A stretch of DNA of 64,000 nt from Microbacterium sp. SZ1 (GTDB lineage Bacteria; Actinomycetota; Actinomycetes; Actinomycetales; Microbacteriaceae): NCBI RefSeq assembly GCF_002362255.1, contig NZ_LPVV01000004.1, positions 186,001 to 250,000 of the forward strand, given 5' to 3'. A program made the position numbers and the translations under genes. Below, piece after piece: positions 26,313 through 34,234 of the stretch (its first letter is position 1; each line of letters opens with the position of its first letter). The notes under the pieces are model-generated. The model searched no databases. It saw only the letters and a program-made list of their open reading frames with translations, and was not told the origin of the DNA.

Positions 26313-27290
26313 TCAGCCGGCGTGGGCGGGGGCAGGAGTGACGAGCGGGACGGACTCGTCGGCGAGGAAGCGGATGACGTTGTCCGCCGCGTGCACGGGC
26401 AGGTCGTCGAGCGCCTCCGGCGAGAACCACGCGGCGTGCGGGGTGAGCAGGACATCGTCGAGATCGCGCAGCGGGGAGTCCGCCGCGAGCGGTTCGCCGT
26501 CGAAGACATCCAGCGCCGCACCGCCGAGGTGCCCGGATAGGAGGGAGGAGGCAAGCGCCCCCTCGTCGACCAGCGGCCCGCGACACGTGTTCACCACGAC
26601 CGCTCCCCGCTTCATCGTCGCCAGGGCGTCGGCGTCGATCAGATGCCGAGTCTCATCGGTGAGCGGCACGTGCAGGGTGAGGATGTCGGCGGCGGCGATC
26701 GCCTCGCCGATCGCGACCGGCTCGCAGCCGGCCGCCCGCACGGAGTCGGCGGCGGCGAACGGATCGGCGACGAGAACACGGAACCCGAGCGCACGGCATC
26801 CGCTCGCGACGACGCGTCCGATGCGCCCGAAACCGAGCACCGAAACCGTGGTGCGCGAGGGGCGCACGGCGAGAGGACGCGCGTCGACGGCCTTCCACGT
26901 GCCGGCGCGCACCGCGCGGTCGTACGCGAGGAGGCCGCGCGCCTGAGCCATGATCATGGCGACGGTGTGCGCGGCGACCTCTTCGATGCAGTAGCTCGGG
27001 GTGTTCGCGACGGCGATCCCGCGCTCGGCGGCGGCATCCACGTCGATCATGTCGTAGCCGATGCCGACGCGGCTGATGATGCGGAGGTTCGGCAGACGAT
27101 CGAGGACGTCGGCGGTGATCGGCATCCACTGCACGACCAGTCCTTCGGCGTCGGCGGCGCCGGCGGCGAGGAGGTCGTCGATCGTGGCGGACGCGGCACG
27201 CTCGGGGCGTAGACCGGCGGCGCGGAGGGTGTCTTCGATGACGGACCCCGGCAGGTCGCAGTCGGTCACGATGATGAGGGGCTCGGTCAT
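26313..27290 (-). CDS. D-isomer-specific 2-hydroxyacid dehydrogenase
   Basis: A 325-residue NAD(P)-dependent dehydrogenase. The Rossmann motif is VLGFGRIGR, with Asp in VADPF suggesting NAD preference. Catalytic residues appear in NTCRGPLVDEGAL (Arg), FDGEPL (Glu) and LLTPHAAW (His). It interconverts 2-keto and D-2-hydroxy acids. Its ATG is 6-9 nt from the -10-like part of the operator at 27297-27310, so its mRNA is probably leaderless and directly repressible. The C-terminal end precedes the FAH gene. Confidence 0.92.
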   Translation of the reverse strand: MTEPLIIVTDCDLPGSVIEDTLRAAGLRPERAASATIDDLLAAGAADAEGLVVQWMPITADVLDRLPNLRIISRVGIGYDMIDVDAAAERGIAVANTPSYCIEEVAAHTVAMIMAQARGLLAYDRAVRAGTWKAVDARPLAVRPSRTTVSVLGFGRIGRVVASGCRALGFRVLVADPFAAADSVRAAGCEPVAIGEAIAAADILTLHVPLTDETRHLIDADALATMKRGAVVVNTCRGPLVDEGALASSLLSGHLGGAALDVFDGEPLAADSPLRDLDDVLLTPHAAWFSPEALDDLPVHAADNVIRFLADESVPLVTPAPAHAG

Positions 27291-27296
27291 GAATGC

Positions 27297-27310
27297 GATG
27301 CTATAGCATC
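27297..27310. promoter_or_regulatory. GntR-type operator, site 1 (2-hydroxyacid dehydrogenase promoter)
   Basis: GATGCTATAGCATC, a perfect 14-bp palindrome ending 7 nt before the dehydrogenase start on the minus strand. It overlaps a -10-like TATAGC. Related sites are at 27351-27362 and 32553-32565. Confidence 0.65.
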
Positions 27311-27348
27311 TAGCAAATGCACCGCCAGGTCGTTTCGGGTGATCGCGC

Positions 27349-27362
27349 ATTTGCTATAGCGT
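27349..27362. promoter_or_regulatory. GntR-type operator, site 2 (SDR promoter)
   Basis: ATTTGCTATAGCGT, matching the core TGCTATAGC of site 1. TATAGC (27355-27360) ends 8 nt before the ATG at 27369, as expected of a leaderless promoter under repressor control. Confidence 0.55.
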
Positions 27363-27368
27363 TCAGGT

Positions 27369-28118
27369 ATGACACAGCGACGAGCGCTCATCACCGGCGC
27401 GAGCTCGGGCATCGGAACCGCAGCCGCCCTCGAACTCGCCACCGAGGGGTACGCCCTCTGGATCACCTACACCGGGCGCGAGGCCGAAGCCGCCCGCGTC
27501 GCCGACGAGTGCCGCGCCGCCGGCTCTCCCGATGTGCACGTGTCACGGCTCGACCTGCGCGATCAGGCGTCGATCGACGCGCTGCTCGCGGAGATCACCG
27601 CCGAGTGGGGATCGCTGCACGTGCTGATCAACAACGGCGGCGTCTGCCCCTACACCCCGTACGACGACATCGACGTCGAGGAATGGGACTTCGTGCTCGA
27701 GACGAACGTGCGCGGCATGTTCTTCCTCACCCGCGGCGCGCTCCCCCTGCTGCGCGCCGCCGACGGCGACCGCTCCGTCGTCAACCTGTCGTCGATCGCC
27801 GGCCAGGTCGGCGCGCTGCAGACCGGACTCCACTACTCCGCGAGCAAGGGAGCGATCCTCGCACTCACGCGCAGCTTCGCTCGGCACCTCGCTCCGGAGG
27901 GCATCCGGGTGAACGCCGTCAGCCCCGGGCCCGTCGCGAGCGCCATCACCGATCAGCTGCAGGGCGAGGGACGCGACAGGCTCGCGGCATCCATCCCCCT
28001 CGGCGCATTCGGACAGCCGGCCGACGTCGCGTGGATCATCGCCTCCCTCGCCTCCGAGCGGGCGGGCTTCATCACCGGCGCCACGTACGACGTCAACGGA
28101 GGAGTGCGCATTGACTGA
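27369..28118 (+). CDS. Short-chain dehydrogenase/reductase (SDR)
   Basis: A 249-residue classical SDR: cofactor loop TGASSGIGTA, NNGGV (variant of NNAG), active-site Ser in LSSIAGQVGA, and YSASK with catalytic Tyr and Lys. The C-terminal FITGATYDVNGG is standard. It is divergent from the 2-hydroxyacid dehydrogenase gene and probably shares its GntR control. It likely oxidises a sugar or sugar acid hydroxyl. It overlaps the following NTF2-like gene by 8 nt. Confidence 0.9.
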   Translation: MTQRRALITGASSGIGTAAALELATEGYALWITYTGREAEAARVADECRAAGSPDVHVSRLDLRDQASIDALLAEITAEWGSLHVLINNGGVCPYTPYDDIDVEEWDFVLETNVRGMFFLTRGALPLLRAADGDRSVVNLSSIAGQVGALQTGLHYSASKGAILALTRSFARHLAPEGIRVNAVSPGPVASAITDQLQGEGRDRLAASIPLGAFGQPADVAWIIASLASERAGFITGATYDVNGGVRID

Positions 28119-28452
28119 CAGCATCCGCTCGGCGGCGCTCACCGTGCAGGCCCAGCTCGACGCGTTCAACGCGCACGACCTCGACGCGTTCGTCGCGACC
28201 TACGCGGCGGATGCCGTGATCACCGGCGTCGCACCGGAGCCGATCGTCGGCACGGCGGCGATCCGCGCGTTCTACGAACCCCGGCTGCAGAACCCCGAGC
28301 TGTCGTGCGTGATCGAGAACGCCGTGCTGTTCGGCTCGCGATGGGTCGTGGCCCAGGAGCAGGTCGTGAACGCGGGCGTCGCCACCGAGACCATCGCGAC
28401 CTTCGACGTGGTCGACGGTCTCATCGCCCGGGCCTCGCTGCTCAAGGCCTGA
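28111..28452 (+). CDS. SnoaL/NTF2-like small protein
   Basis: A 113-residue alpha+beta barrel protein of the NTF2/SnoaL type: an N-terminal helix with LDAFNAHDLDAFVATYAADA, then GTAAIRAFY and strand-rich remainder. The family includes isomerases, hydrolases and ligand-binding proteins. The start is TTG at 28111 with GGAGG about 8 nt before it, overlapping the SDR stop by 8 nt. The 3' end overlaps the convergent SDR gene on the other strand by 11 nt. Function unknown. Confidence 0.8.
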   Translation: MTDSIRSAALTVQAQLDAFNAHDLDAFVATYAADAVITGVAPEPIVGTAAIRAFYEPRLQNPELSCVIENAVLFGSRWVVAQEQVVNAGVATETIATFDVVDGLIARASLLKA

Positions 28453-29245
28453 GTCGACCGTCGAAGCGGGCGCGGAGCGCCGGGTCGACGACGACCTCGC
28501 CGAAGGACGCCGTCCACGCGCCGTCGACCGCGATCGACTGCCCCGACAGATACGGCGCCTCGTCGGAGAGCAGGAACGCCGCGACAGCCGCGACCTCCTC
28601 GGCTCGGGCGACCCGGCCCATGGGCGGCCCCTCCGCGAGCGCGCGCTCTGCAGCCACCGGGTCGGAGGATGCCGCGATCTGCGCCTCGAGGTGCGGCGTG
28701 CGCACGCCACCCGGCGCGACCGTGTTCGCACGTATGCCGAGTCCGCCATATGTCACGGCCACACTGCGGCTGAGCGCGTCGATGCCACCCTTCGTGAACT
28801 CGTACGCCGCGTGGTCGACGAAGCTGGAGCGGCCGTGGATCGACCCGACGTTGACGATCGCACCCGCGACGCCCTGGGCGAGGAACGACGAGACCGCCGC
28901 CGAGCATCCCCAGACGTACCCGAGGCCGTTGATGTCGAGGATCTCGCGCACCACCGTCTCGTCGAGCTCGTGCAGGGGTGTGCGCTTGGTGATGCCCGCG
29001 TTGTTGACCCAGCCGCGCAGGGGCGCGTAGGCGAGGGCGGCGTCGGCGGCACGCTCGTGGACGCTGCGGTCCGCAGCATCCCCCGCCACGACCTGGGCGA
29101 CGATCCCCTGCTCGACGGTGCCCGACCCGGCGGACCGCTCGAGCCCCACCACCGTCCACCCGTCGGCGGTCAGCCGTTCGGCGATCGCCCGGCCGATGCC
29201 CTTGCCGCTGCCGGTCACGACGGCGCTCCTCGGCGCGGATGTCAT
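28442..29245 (-). CDS. Short-chain dehydrogenase/reductase (SDR), last gene of the ceramidase-like operon
   Basis: A 267-residue SDR: TGSGKGIGRA, NNAGITKRTP, Ser in NVGSIHGRSS, YEFTK (Tyr/Lys pair) and SGQSIAVDGAW. It sits downstream of the enolase-type dehydratase gene with a 4-nt overlap. Two SDRs in one operon with a dehydratase and the FAH hydrolase nearby fit a pathway in which a sugar and then a keto-deoxy acid are oxidised. Confidence 0.9.
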   Translation of the reverse strand: MTSAPRSAVVTGSGKGIGRAIAERLTADGWTVVGLERSAGSGTVEQGIVAQVVAGDAADRSVHERAADAALAYAPLRGWVNNAGITKRTPLHELDETVVREILDINGLGYVWGCSAAVSSFLAQGVAGAIVNVGSIHGRSSFVDHAAYEFTKGGIDALSRSVAVTYGGLGIRANTVAPGGVRTPHLEAQIAASSDPVAAERALAEGPPMGRVARAEEVAAVAAFLLSDEAPYLSGQSIAVDGAWTASFGEVVVDPALRARFDGRLRP

Positions 29246-30327
29246 GGTCGCTCCTCTCGGTCGAAGGCGAAGACGGCCGGGTCGAGGCCGAATCCGAGTC
29301 CCGGACCGCCGGCGGGACGGACGTCGCCCGCGAACGTCGGCCCGCCCGTCACGAAGCTCGGCGCGGGGTCGTACGGATTCACTCCGCGAGCGAACGTCTC
29401 CACCTCGATCCCGAGGTGGGCGGTGACCTCCGGGTACACGTGCCCGGACACCCGGATGCCGCGCTCCGCCGCCCACGACACGATCTCGCGCGCGGGAGTG
29501 ATGCCGCCGATCGCGACGACGTCGAGGCGCAGCACATCGACCCCGCCCTGCTCGACGAGCGCACGCAGCACGGCGGGGTCGGTGACCTCGTCGCCGACCG
29601 ACAGCGGCAGCCCGCTCTCGGCCCGGATCCGTGCGCATCCCGCTGCATCCTCGGGCAGGAGCGGATCCTCGAGCCAGGCGAGGTCGGGCGCTCCCCACTG
29701 CGCGATCTCGGAGAGCGCCTCGTCGGCGTCCTGCCATCCGAAGCCCACATCGACCACGAGGCCCGTCTGCCGCGGCAGCTCCGCACCGAGGATCACGAAC
29801 AGCTCGCGCATGTATGCCGGATCGGGAATGCGCGACACCTTGACCTGCGCCCATCCCGCGGCCTGGCGCAGAACCTCGTCGGCGACGTCGCGAGGAGTGC
29901 GCTGCGGCGAGGGGTACGCCGCGACGAGCATCGCGCGACGAGGGGCGTCGCCGGTCCCGAGGAGCTGCCACAGCGGCACCCCCGCCCGGCGAGCGGCGAT
30001 GTCCCACAGGGCGATGTCGACGAGGCCGATCGCGCGCCGCACGAGGCCCACTCGTCCGACGATCGCGCTGCCCCGCAGCATCCGGTCCCACGCGGCCGAC
30101 GGATCGTCGGCATCCGCCCCGATCGCGTGCGGAGCGACCAGGCGGTCGACGATCTCGGCCATCGGCGCCTCCCGCGACAGGCAGTACGCGACGCCGGTCG
30201 TGCCGTCGGCGTCGGACACGCGCACGGCGCTGTACTCGCGACGGGTCACCGTCATGGCACCGAGGTGCAGCGGAGCAGGAAGCGGCAGCACCGCCGTCGC
30301 GGTGTCGACCCGTGCGACCGCCGTCAT
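29242..30327 (-). CDS. Enolase-superfamily sugar-acid dehydratase (mandelate racemase/muconate lactonizing type)
   Basis: A 361-residue enolase-superfamily protein: N-terminal capping domain (residues 1-120) and a barrel. The KxK base position reads QVKVSR, keeping only the second Lys. Metal ligands appear as Asp in LVVDVGFGW, Glu in WLEDPL and the acid pair in VGDEVTD. A His on the opposite face is in SGHVYPEV. This resembles sugar-acid dehydratases more than muconate cycloisomerases. The exact substrate cannot be read from sequence. It overlaps both neighbours by 4 nt. Confidence 0.85.
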   Translation of the reverse strand: MTAVARVDTATAVLPLPAPLHLGAMTVTRREYSAVRVSDADGTTGVAYCLSREAPMAEIVDRLVAPHAIGADADDPSAAWDRMLRGSAIVGRVGLVRRAIGLVDIALWDIAARRAGVPLWQLLGTGDAPRRAMLVAAYPSPQRTPRDVADEVLRQAAGWAQVKVSRIPDPAYMRELFVILGAELPRQTGLVVDVGFGWQDADEALSEIAQWGAPDLAWLEDPLLPEDAAGCARIRAESGLPLSVGDEVTDPAVLRALVEQGGVDVLRLDVVAIGGITPAREIVSWAAERGIRVSGHVYPEVTAHLGIEVETFARGVNPYDPAPSFVTGGPTFAGDVRPAGGPGLGFGLDPAVFAFDREERP

Positions 30328-31085
30328 TCGGGCCTCTTCGCGAGCGGCACGCCGTAGTCGACCAGGAACCCGCCGTCGACGTAGAGCGTCTGGCCGTTCA
30401 TGTAGCGCGACTGATCCGAGACGAGGAAGCTCACGGCATCCGCGATCTCACTCGCCTCCGCGAGACGACCCGCCGGGATGCGCGACAGGATCGTGTCGAG
30501 GCTCAGCGTGCCCTGCTCGACACCCTGGCGGAACACGCCCGTGTCGACATAACCGGGTGCGACCGCGTTCACGCGCACCCCGCGGGCCGCCCATTCCGCC
30601 CCCGCGGTCGACGTGAGACCGATCACCGCGGCCTTCGTCGTCGCATACGGTGCGCGGCCGGCGGAACCTCGCGACGAGATCGACGAGATGTTCACGATCC
30701 GGCCGGCGCCGCGCGACAGCATCCGTCGTCCGGCTGCCTGCAGCGCCGAGAACACGCCGTGCAGGTTCACGTCGACCACCGCCGACCACTCGTCCCACGA
30801 GAGGTCTTCGATCGCGCGATGGCGCTGGATGCCGGCATTGTTCACCAGCACCTCGATCGGCCCCAGCTCCGCCTCGATGGCCCCGAAGACCCGATCGGTC
30901 GCATCGTGGTCGGCGACGTCGAGCTCGCGCCACAGCACGCCGGCGCCCGCATCGGATGCCGTGAGGCCCGGCACCCGGTCGGCGGCGACGACGCGATAGC
31001 CGTCTGCGACGAGGCGGCGTCCGATCTCCCAGCCGATGCCGGCGGATCCTCCCGTGACGATGGCGACGGGGGCGTGGTCTGTCAT
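30324..31085 (-). CDS. Short-chain dehydrogenase/reductase (SDR), sugar or keto-deoxy-acid type
   Basis: A 253-residue SDR with TGGSAGIGWE, Asp in AADRV (NAD-type), NNAGIQRHR, SSISSRGSAGRAPYATTKAA covering Ser, Tyr and Lys, and the C-terminal MNGQTLYVDGGF. It lies between the ceramidase-like gene and the dehydratase gene, with 4-nt overlaps on both sides. 2-keto-3-deoxy-L-fuconate dehydrogenases are SDRs of this type; that role is inferred from context. Confidence 0.9.
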   Translation of the reverse strand: MTDHAPVAIVTGGSAGIGWEIGRRLVADGYRVVAADRVPGLTASDAGAGVLWRELDVADHDATDRVFGAIEAELGPIEVLVNNAGIQRHRAIEDLSWDEWSAVVDVNLHGVFSALQAAGRRMLSRGAGRIVNISSISSRGSAGRAPYATTKAAVIGLTSTAGAEWAARGVRVNAVAPGYVDTGVFRQGVEQGTLSLDTILSRIPAGRLAEASEIADAVSFLVSDQSRYMNGQTLYVDGGFLVDYGVPLAKRPE

Positions 31086-32521
31086 TTCTCTCCTCTGGTC
31101 GGGGCGGATGCGGCTGGCACGGATGGCGCGTGCGGGGCACTCGCGAGGAGGGCCGCGACGACCTCGCAGGCGTGCTCCTCGAGAAGCTCGAGGCAGCCCG
31201 CGGCGAGGGGCGTCTGCCAGGCCTGATACGCGCCTCGTTCGTACGCCTCTCGCGTCGGCAGGTACACGAAGCCCGGGCCGTTCGTGAGGTTCATCACCAC
31301 GATCGGGACGTCGGGAAACCGGGCGCGCAGCGTCGTCTGCAGCCGCGAATACGCCTCGCCGGGGTGGCCGACGATCACCGCATGCCCCCACCGCCAGGCC
31401 CACACGGGGTGCGGGACGGTGGGCCCGTCGATGTACCCCTCGCGGAGGTTGCGGGCACGGCCCAGCCGCTCGTCGCGCGAGCGCGGATCGATGTCCTTCC
31501 ACTCCTCGGCGAGCTGATCGAGCGTGGGCAGGTCGCGGAGCGGCAGATCGACCGTCGTCGTCGAGCCCGCGGCATCCTCCCCTCCGTCCCCCGGGCGTCC
31601 CTGCCAGATCGCAAGCGGTGCGCCGGACTCGACGACCCCGCCGAGGGTCAGCTCGTCTCCGGGCAGCGGCAGGCCGTCGAGGGCCGAGAGCACCGCGTGT
31701 CCGAGCGATCGTCCGTGTCGGTCGGCCACGGCGACATCGCCGGTGTACTGCTCGCGCGGCGCGAGCTCGCCCGACGCTCCCTGCACGAACAGGCACGGCG
31801 CTCCGGTCGCCGTCTCGACGATCTCGCGCATCGCGCCGACGTAGTCGGGAGACAACTCGCGGTTCTGCCACGCGAGCGTGGTGGGGTGGCACGCGTAGTT
31901 CACGATCGTCGCGCGCACCGCCCCGCCGACGCTCACCCGTCCGATCGTCACGGTGTCGTCGGCGGCGACGCCCGGGTTCCAGCCCACGAGGGCCCGGCCG
32001 TCGACGTCGAGTTCGCGATCGGCGGCGAGGTCGCAGCGCCCGGTCGTCCACTCGATGAGGCCGGGTCGGGCGGAGTCGAGCGCATCACGGCCGGCCGCGA
32101 TGCCCTGCTCTGCAAGGGTCTCGAGGTATCCGGGGATCAGCTCGCCGCCTTCGAGGTGCGCGTCGGCCGCGCACAGCACCGCGCCGGCGTGCGTGTGCGA
32201 GAGCGACAGCATGAGTTGATCAGCGTCGAGGCCGAGCCCGTCGAGGATGGCCCCTCGCACCCCGAGCTCGTCGGCCACCCGTCGCCACCATGTGCCGTCG
32301 ACCGCGAGCAGCACACGCGCGCGCCCGTCGCCACCGGTCACCGCGAGCGCGGTCAGTTCGAAGGGCCGATGCGCGCCCTCCGCGCGCTCCCAGTCGGCGG
32401 GTCCCCAGTTCTTCGCGCGGATGCCGACCGGCGGGGTCACATCGCGCCTGCCCACGCCGACGAGCGCCGACGTGCGCGGGACGCGGATGCTGTCGCCGAT
32501 CGCGAGCGGGGCGGTGGTCAT
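31082..32521 (-). CDS. Neutral/alkaline ceramidase-like N-terminal-domain hydrolase
   Basis: A 479-residue cytoplasmic protein with the fold signature of the neutral/alkaline non-lysosomal ceramidase N-terminal domain: VGVGRRDVTPPVG near the start, a metal-site motif SHTHAG (108-113), NYACHPTTL, and a late ALIVGHPGEAY-like segment (AVIVGHPGEAYS). Bacterial homologues without the C-terminal domain and without a signal peptide are common in sugar loci and are not proven ceramidases. It is the first gene of a four-gene operon with two SDRs and a dehydratase. ATG at 32521 has GAAGGAG; the GntR-type operator lies upstream. Confidence 0.8.
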   Translation of the reverse strand: MTTAPLAIGDSIRVPRTSALVGVGRRDVTPPVGIRAKNWGPADWERAEGAHRPFELTALAVTGGDGRARVLLAVDGTWWRRVADELGVRGAILDGLGLDADQLMLSLSHTHAGAVLCAADAHLEGGELIPGYLETLAEQGIAAGRDALDSARPGLIEWTTGRCDLAADRELDVDGRALVGWNPGVAADDTVTIGRVSVGGAVRATIVNYACHPTTLAWQNRELSPDYVGAMREIVETATGAPCLFVQGASGELAPREQYTGDVAVADRHGRSLGHAVLSALDGLPLPGDELTLGGVVESGAPLAIWQGRPGDGGEDAAGSTTTVDLPLRDLPTLDQLAEEWKDIDPRSRDERLGRARNLREGYIDGPTVPHPVWAWRWGHAVIVGHPGEAYSRLQTTLRARFPDVPIVVMNLTNGPGFVYLPTREAYERGAYQAWQTPLAAGCLELLEEHACEVVAALLASAPHAPSVPAASAPTRGEK

Positions 32522-32552
32522 GCGGACTCCTTCGGGTGTGCAGGGGGAGGGA

Positions 32553-32565
32553 ATGCCATAGCATC
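32553..32565. promoter_or_regulatory. GntR-type operator, site 3 (ceramidase-like operon / gntR intergenic region)
   Basis: ATGCCATAGCATC, one mismatch from the palindrome at 27297-27310. It lies in the 99-bp gap between the divergent operon and gntR, and overlaps CTATGG, a -10-like sequence for the minus-strand operon. Confidence 0.6.
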
Positions 32566-32620
32566 GAGCGGAGCGCCCCGGCATCCGCTGACGGCGTCGC
32601 GCATCGAGGAGGGCACACGA

Positions 32621-33277
32621 GTGCGCAGCGTGTCTGACCAGAACATCGCCGAACAGGTCGCCGACGAACTGCGCTCCGCGATCCATTCCGGGGAACTCGC
32701 TCCCGGCGAGAGACTCGTCGAGCGGAAGCTGGCGGAACGGCTCGGCGTGAGCCACATCCCCGTGCGCGAAGCGCTCACGAGGCTCGCGCAGGAACGCCTC
32801 GTCGTGCACGAACCGCGCCGCGGAGCCCGCGTGGCCGCGCTCACCGCCCGCGACCTGGAGGAGATCTCGAGCCTGCGGATCGTGCTCGAGCAGTTCATGG
32901 CCGTCCGCGTGCAGGAGCGGTGGGACGAGGAGGCGGCCGCGCGCCTCGGCTCCGTGGTCGAGGCGATGGCGGCGGTGCCCGAGGGCGACATCGCCGAATT
33001 GCTGCGGCAGGACCGGCTGTTCCACGAGACGCTGTCGGAGCTCGCCGACCACCGCTTCCTCGACGAGGTCACCTCGCACCTGCGCGGCCGGGTCGCCGGG
33101 TTCCTGCACGCGGCGAACTCCGCTCTCGACCCCGCCGAGCAGGAGGAGCACGTGCGCAGCCACCAGCGGATCGTGGACGCGATCGCCGGCGCCGACCCCG
33201 GGACCGCTCGCGCCGTGATCGCCGAGCACGTGACCAGAGCAGCCCAGCGCATCACCCCGACCGACGCGGAGGCATGA
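32621..33277 (+). CDS. GntR-family regulator (FadR/FCD type)
   Basis: A 218-residue regulator. The winged helix is at about residues 10-72, with KLAERLGVSHIPVREALTRL as recognition segment. An all-helical FCD ligand domain follows, with metal-binding candidates in DRLFHETLSELADH and a late SHQRIVDAI. FCD regulators of sugar-acid pathways respond to the acid substrate. It is divergent from the ceramidase-like operon and is the best candidate to bind the ATGCYATAGCAT sites. GTG at 32621 has GAGGAGGG 7 nt upstream; GTG at 32630 is an alternative. Confidence 0.9.
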   Translation: MRSVSDQNIAEQVADELRSAIHSGELAPGERLVERKLAERLGVSHIPVREALTRLAQERLVVHEPRRGARVAALTARDLEEISSLRIVLEQFMAVRVQERWDEEAAARLGSVVEAMAAVPEGDIAELLRQDRLFHETLSELADHRFLDEVTSHLRGRVAGFLHAANSALDPAEQEEHVRSHQRIVDAIAGADPGTARAVIAEHVTRAAQRITPTDAEA

Positions 33278-33282
33278 CCCCC

Positions 33283-34122
33283 ATGACGAAGACCATCGTG
33301 ATCACGGGAGCGTCCGACGGCATCGGTGCCGCCGCCGCTCGGCAGCTCGCGGATTCCGGGCACCGGCTGCTGCTCGTCGGTCGATCGGCCGAGAAGACCG
33401 GCGCGGTGGCCGACGACACCGGCGGCGAGGCGCTGACCGCCGATTTCGCGCGACTCGACGACGTGCGGGCGCTGGCCGGTCGGATCGACGACCTCCTCGG
33501 CGACGACGGCCTCGACGTGCTCGCCAACAACGCCGGCGGCATCTTCGGCGACCGCACCCCCACCGTCGACGGACACGAGAAGACCATCCAGGTCAACCAT
33601 CTCGCACCGTTCCTCTTGACGAACCTGCTCCTGCCCCGACTGCTGCGCAGCCGAGGGGCCGTCATCAACACGTCGAGCGTCGGGCACCGCCTGTTCGGCG
33701 ACCTCGACGTCGACGACCTCGACAACGAGCGGCGCTTCAGCGCGAACAAGGCCTACGGCGACGCCAAGCTCGCGAACGTCCTCTTCGCGAAGAGCCTGCA
33801 CACGCGGTTCCATGCCGACGGGCTCAGCGCGGTCGCCTTCCACCCCGGCACCGTTCGGACGAACTTCGCGGCCGACTCGTCGAGCCTCATGCGCCTCGTC
33901 TACCGCAGCTTCCTCGGCCGGCTCATACTCACGGGCGTCGAGGAGGGCGGCAGCATCCTGCGCTGGTTCATCGAGGGCACCCCCGACGAGACCTGGTTCT
34001 CGGGCGCCTACTACGACGAACGCACCCTCTCGAACCGCGTCAATCCGCAGGTCGACGACCCTGCCCTCGCCGAGGCGCTGTGGCAGAAGAGCGCCGAGCT
34101 CGTCGGCATCCCGGCATCCTGA
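33283..34122 (+). CDS. Short-chain dehydrogenase, retinol-dehydrogenase-like
   Basis: A 279-residue SDR of the longer RDH/WWOX-like class: TGASDGIGAA, LANNAGGIFGDR, Ser in NTSSVGHRLFG, and YGDAKLAN with Tyr and Lys spaced as YxxxK. The C-terminal extension (about 60 residues) is also typical. The ATG at 33283 is chosen because GGAGG lies 10 nt before it; the ATG at 33274 overlaps the gntR stop but leaves only one base after the ribosome site. Co-transcription with gntR is likely. Confidence 0.88.
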   Translation: MTKTIVITGASDGIGAAAARQLADSGHRLLLVGRSAEKTGAVADDTGGEALTADFARLDDVRALAGRIDDLLGDDGLDVLANNAGGIFGDRTPTVDGHEKTIQVNHLAPFLLTNLLLPRLLRSRGAVINTSSVGHRLFGDLDVDDLDNERRFSANKAYGDAKLANVLFAKSLHTRFHADGLSAVAFHPGTVRTNFAADSSSLMRLVYRSFLGRLILTGVEEGGSILRWFIEGTPDETWFSGAYYDERTLSNRVNPQVDDPALAEALWQKSAELVGIPAS

Positions 34123-34142
34123 CCTCGCGCGCCCGCGCGGCT

Positions 34143-34211
34143 GCGAAGGAGATCTCTCATAACGAAGGAGCGGACGGGGCATCTGCTCCTTCGTTACGCG
34201 AGATCTCCTGC
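34143..34211. repeat. Palindromic repeat family 4 (GGAGATCTC), copy 2
   Basis: Long inverted arms: GGAGATCTCTCATAACGAAG plus GAGC on the left and the near-complement GCTCCTTCGTTACGCGAGAT plus CTCC on the right. It lies between the convergent SDR and beta-helix genes. The arms share AACGAAGGAG and GAGATCTC with the copy at 21494-21577 but in swapped order. Confidence 0.75.
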
Positions 34212-34234
34212 ACAGCACGGGGCGACCAGGATGC

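Noticed and set aside
31082-32521. True secreted neutral ceramidase
   Set aside because: No signal peptide and no C-terminal ceramidase domain; at 479 residues it holds only the N-terminal-type domain, so lipid substrates are not supported.
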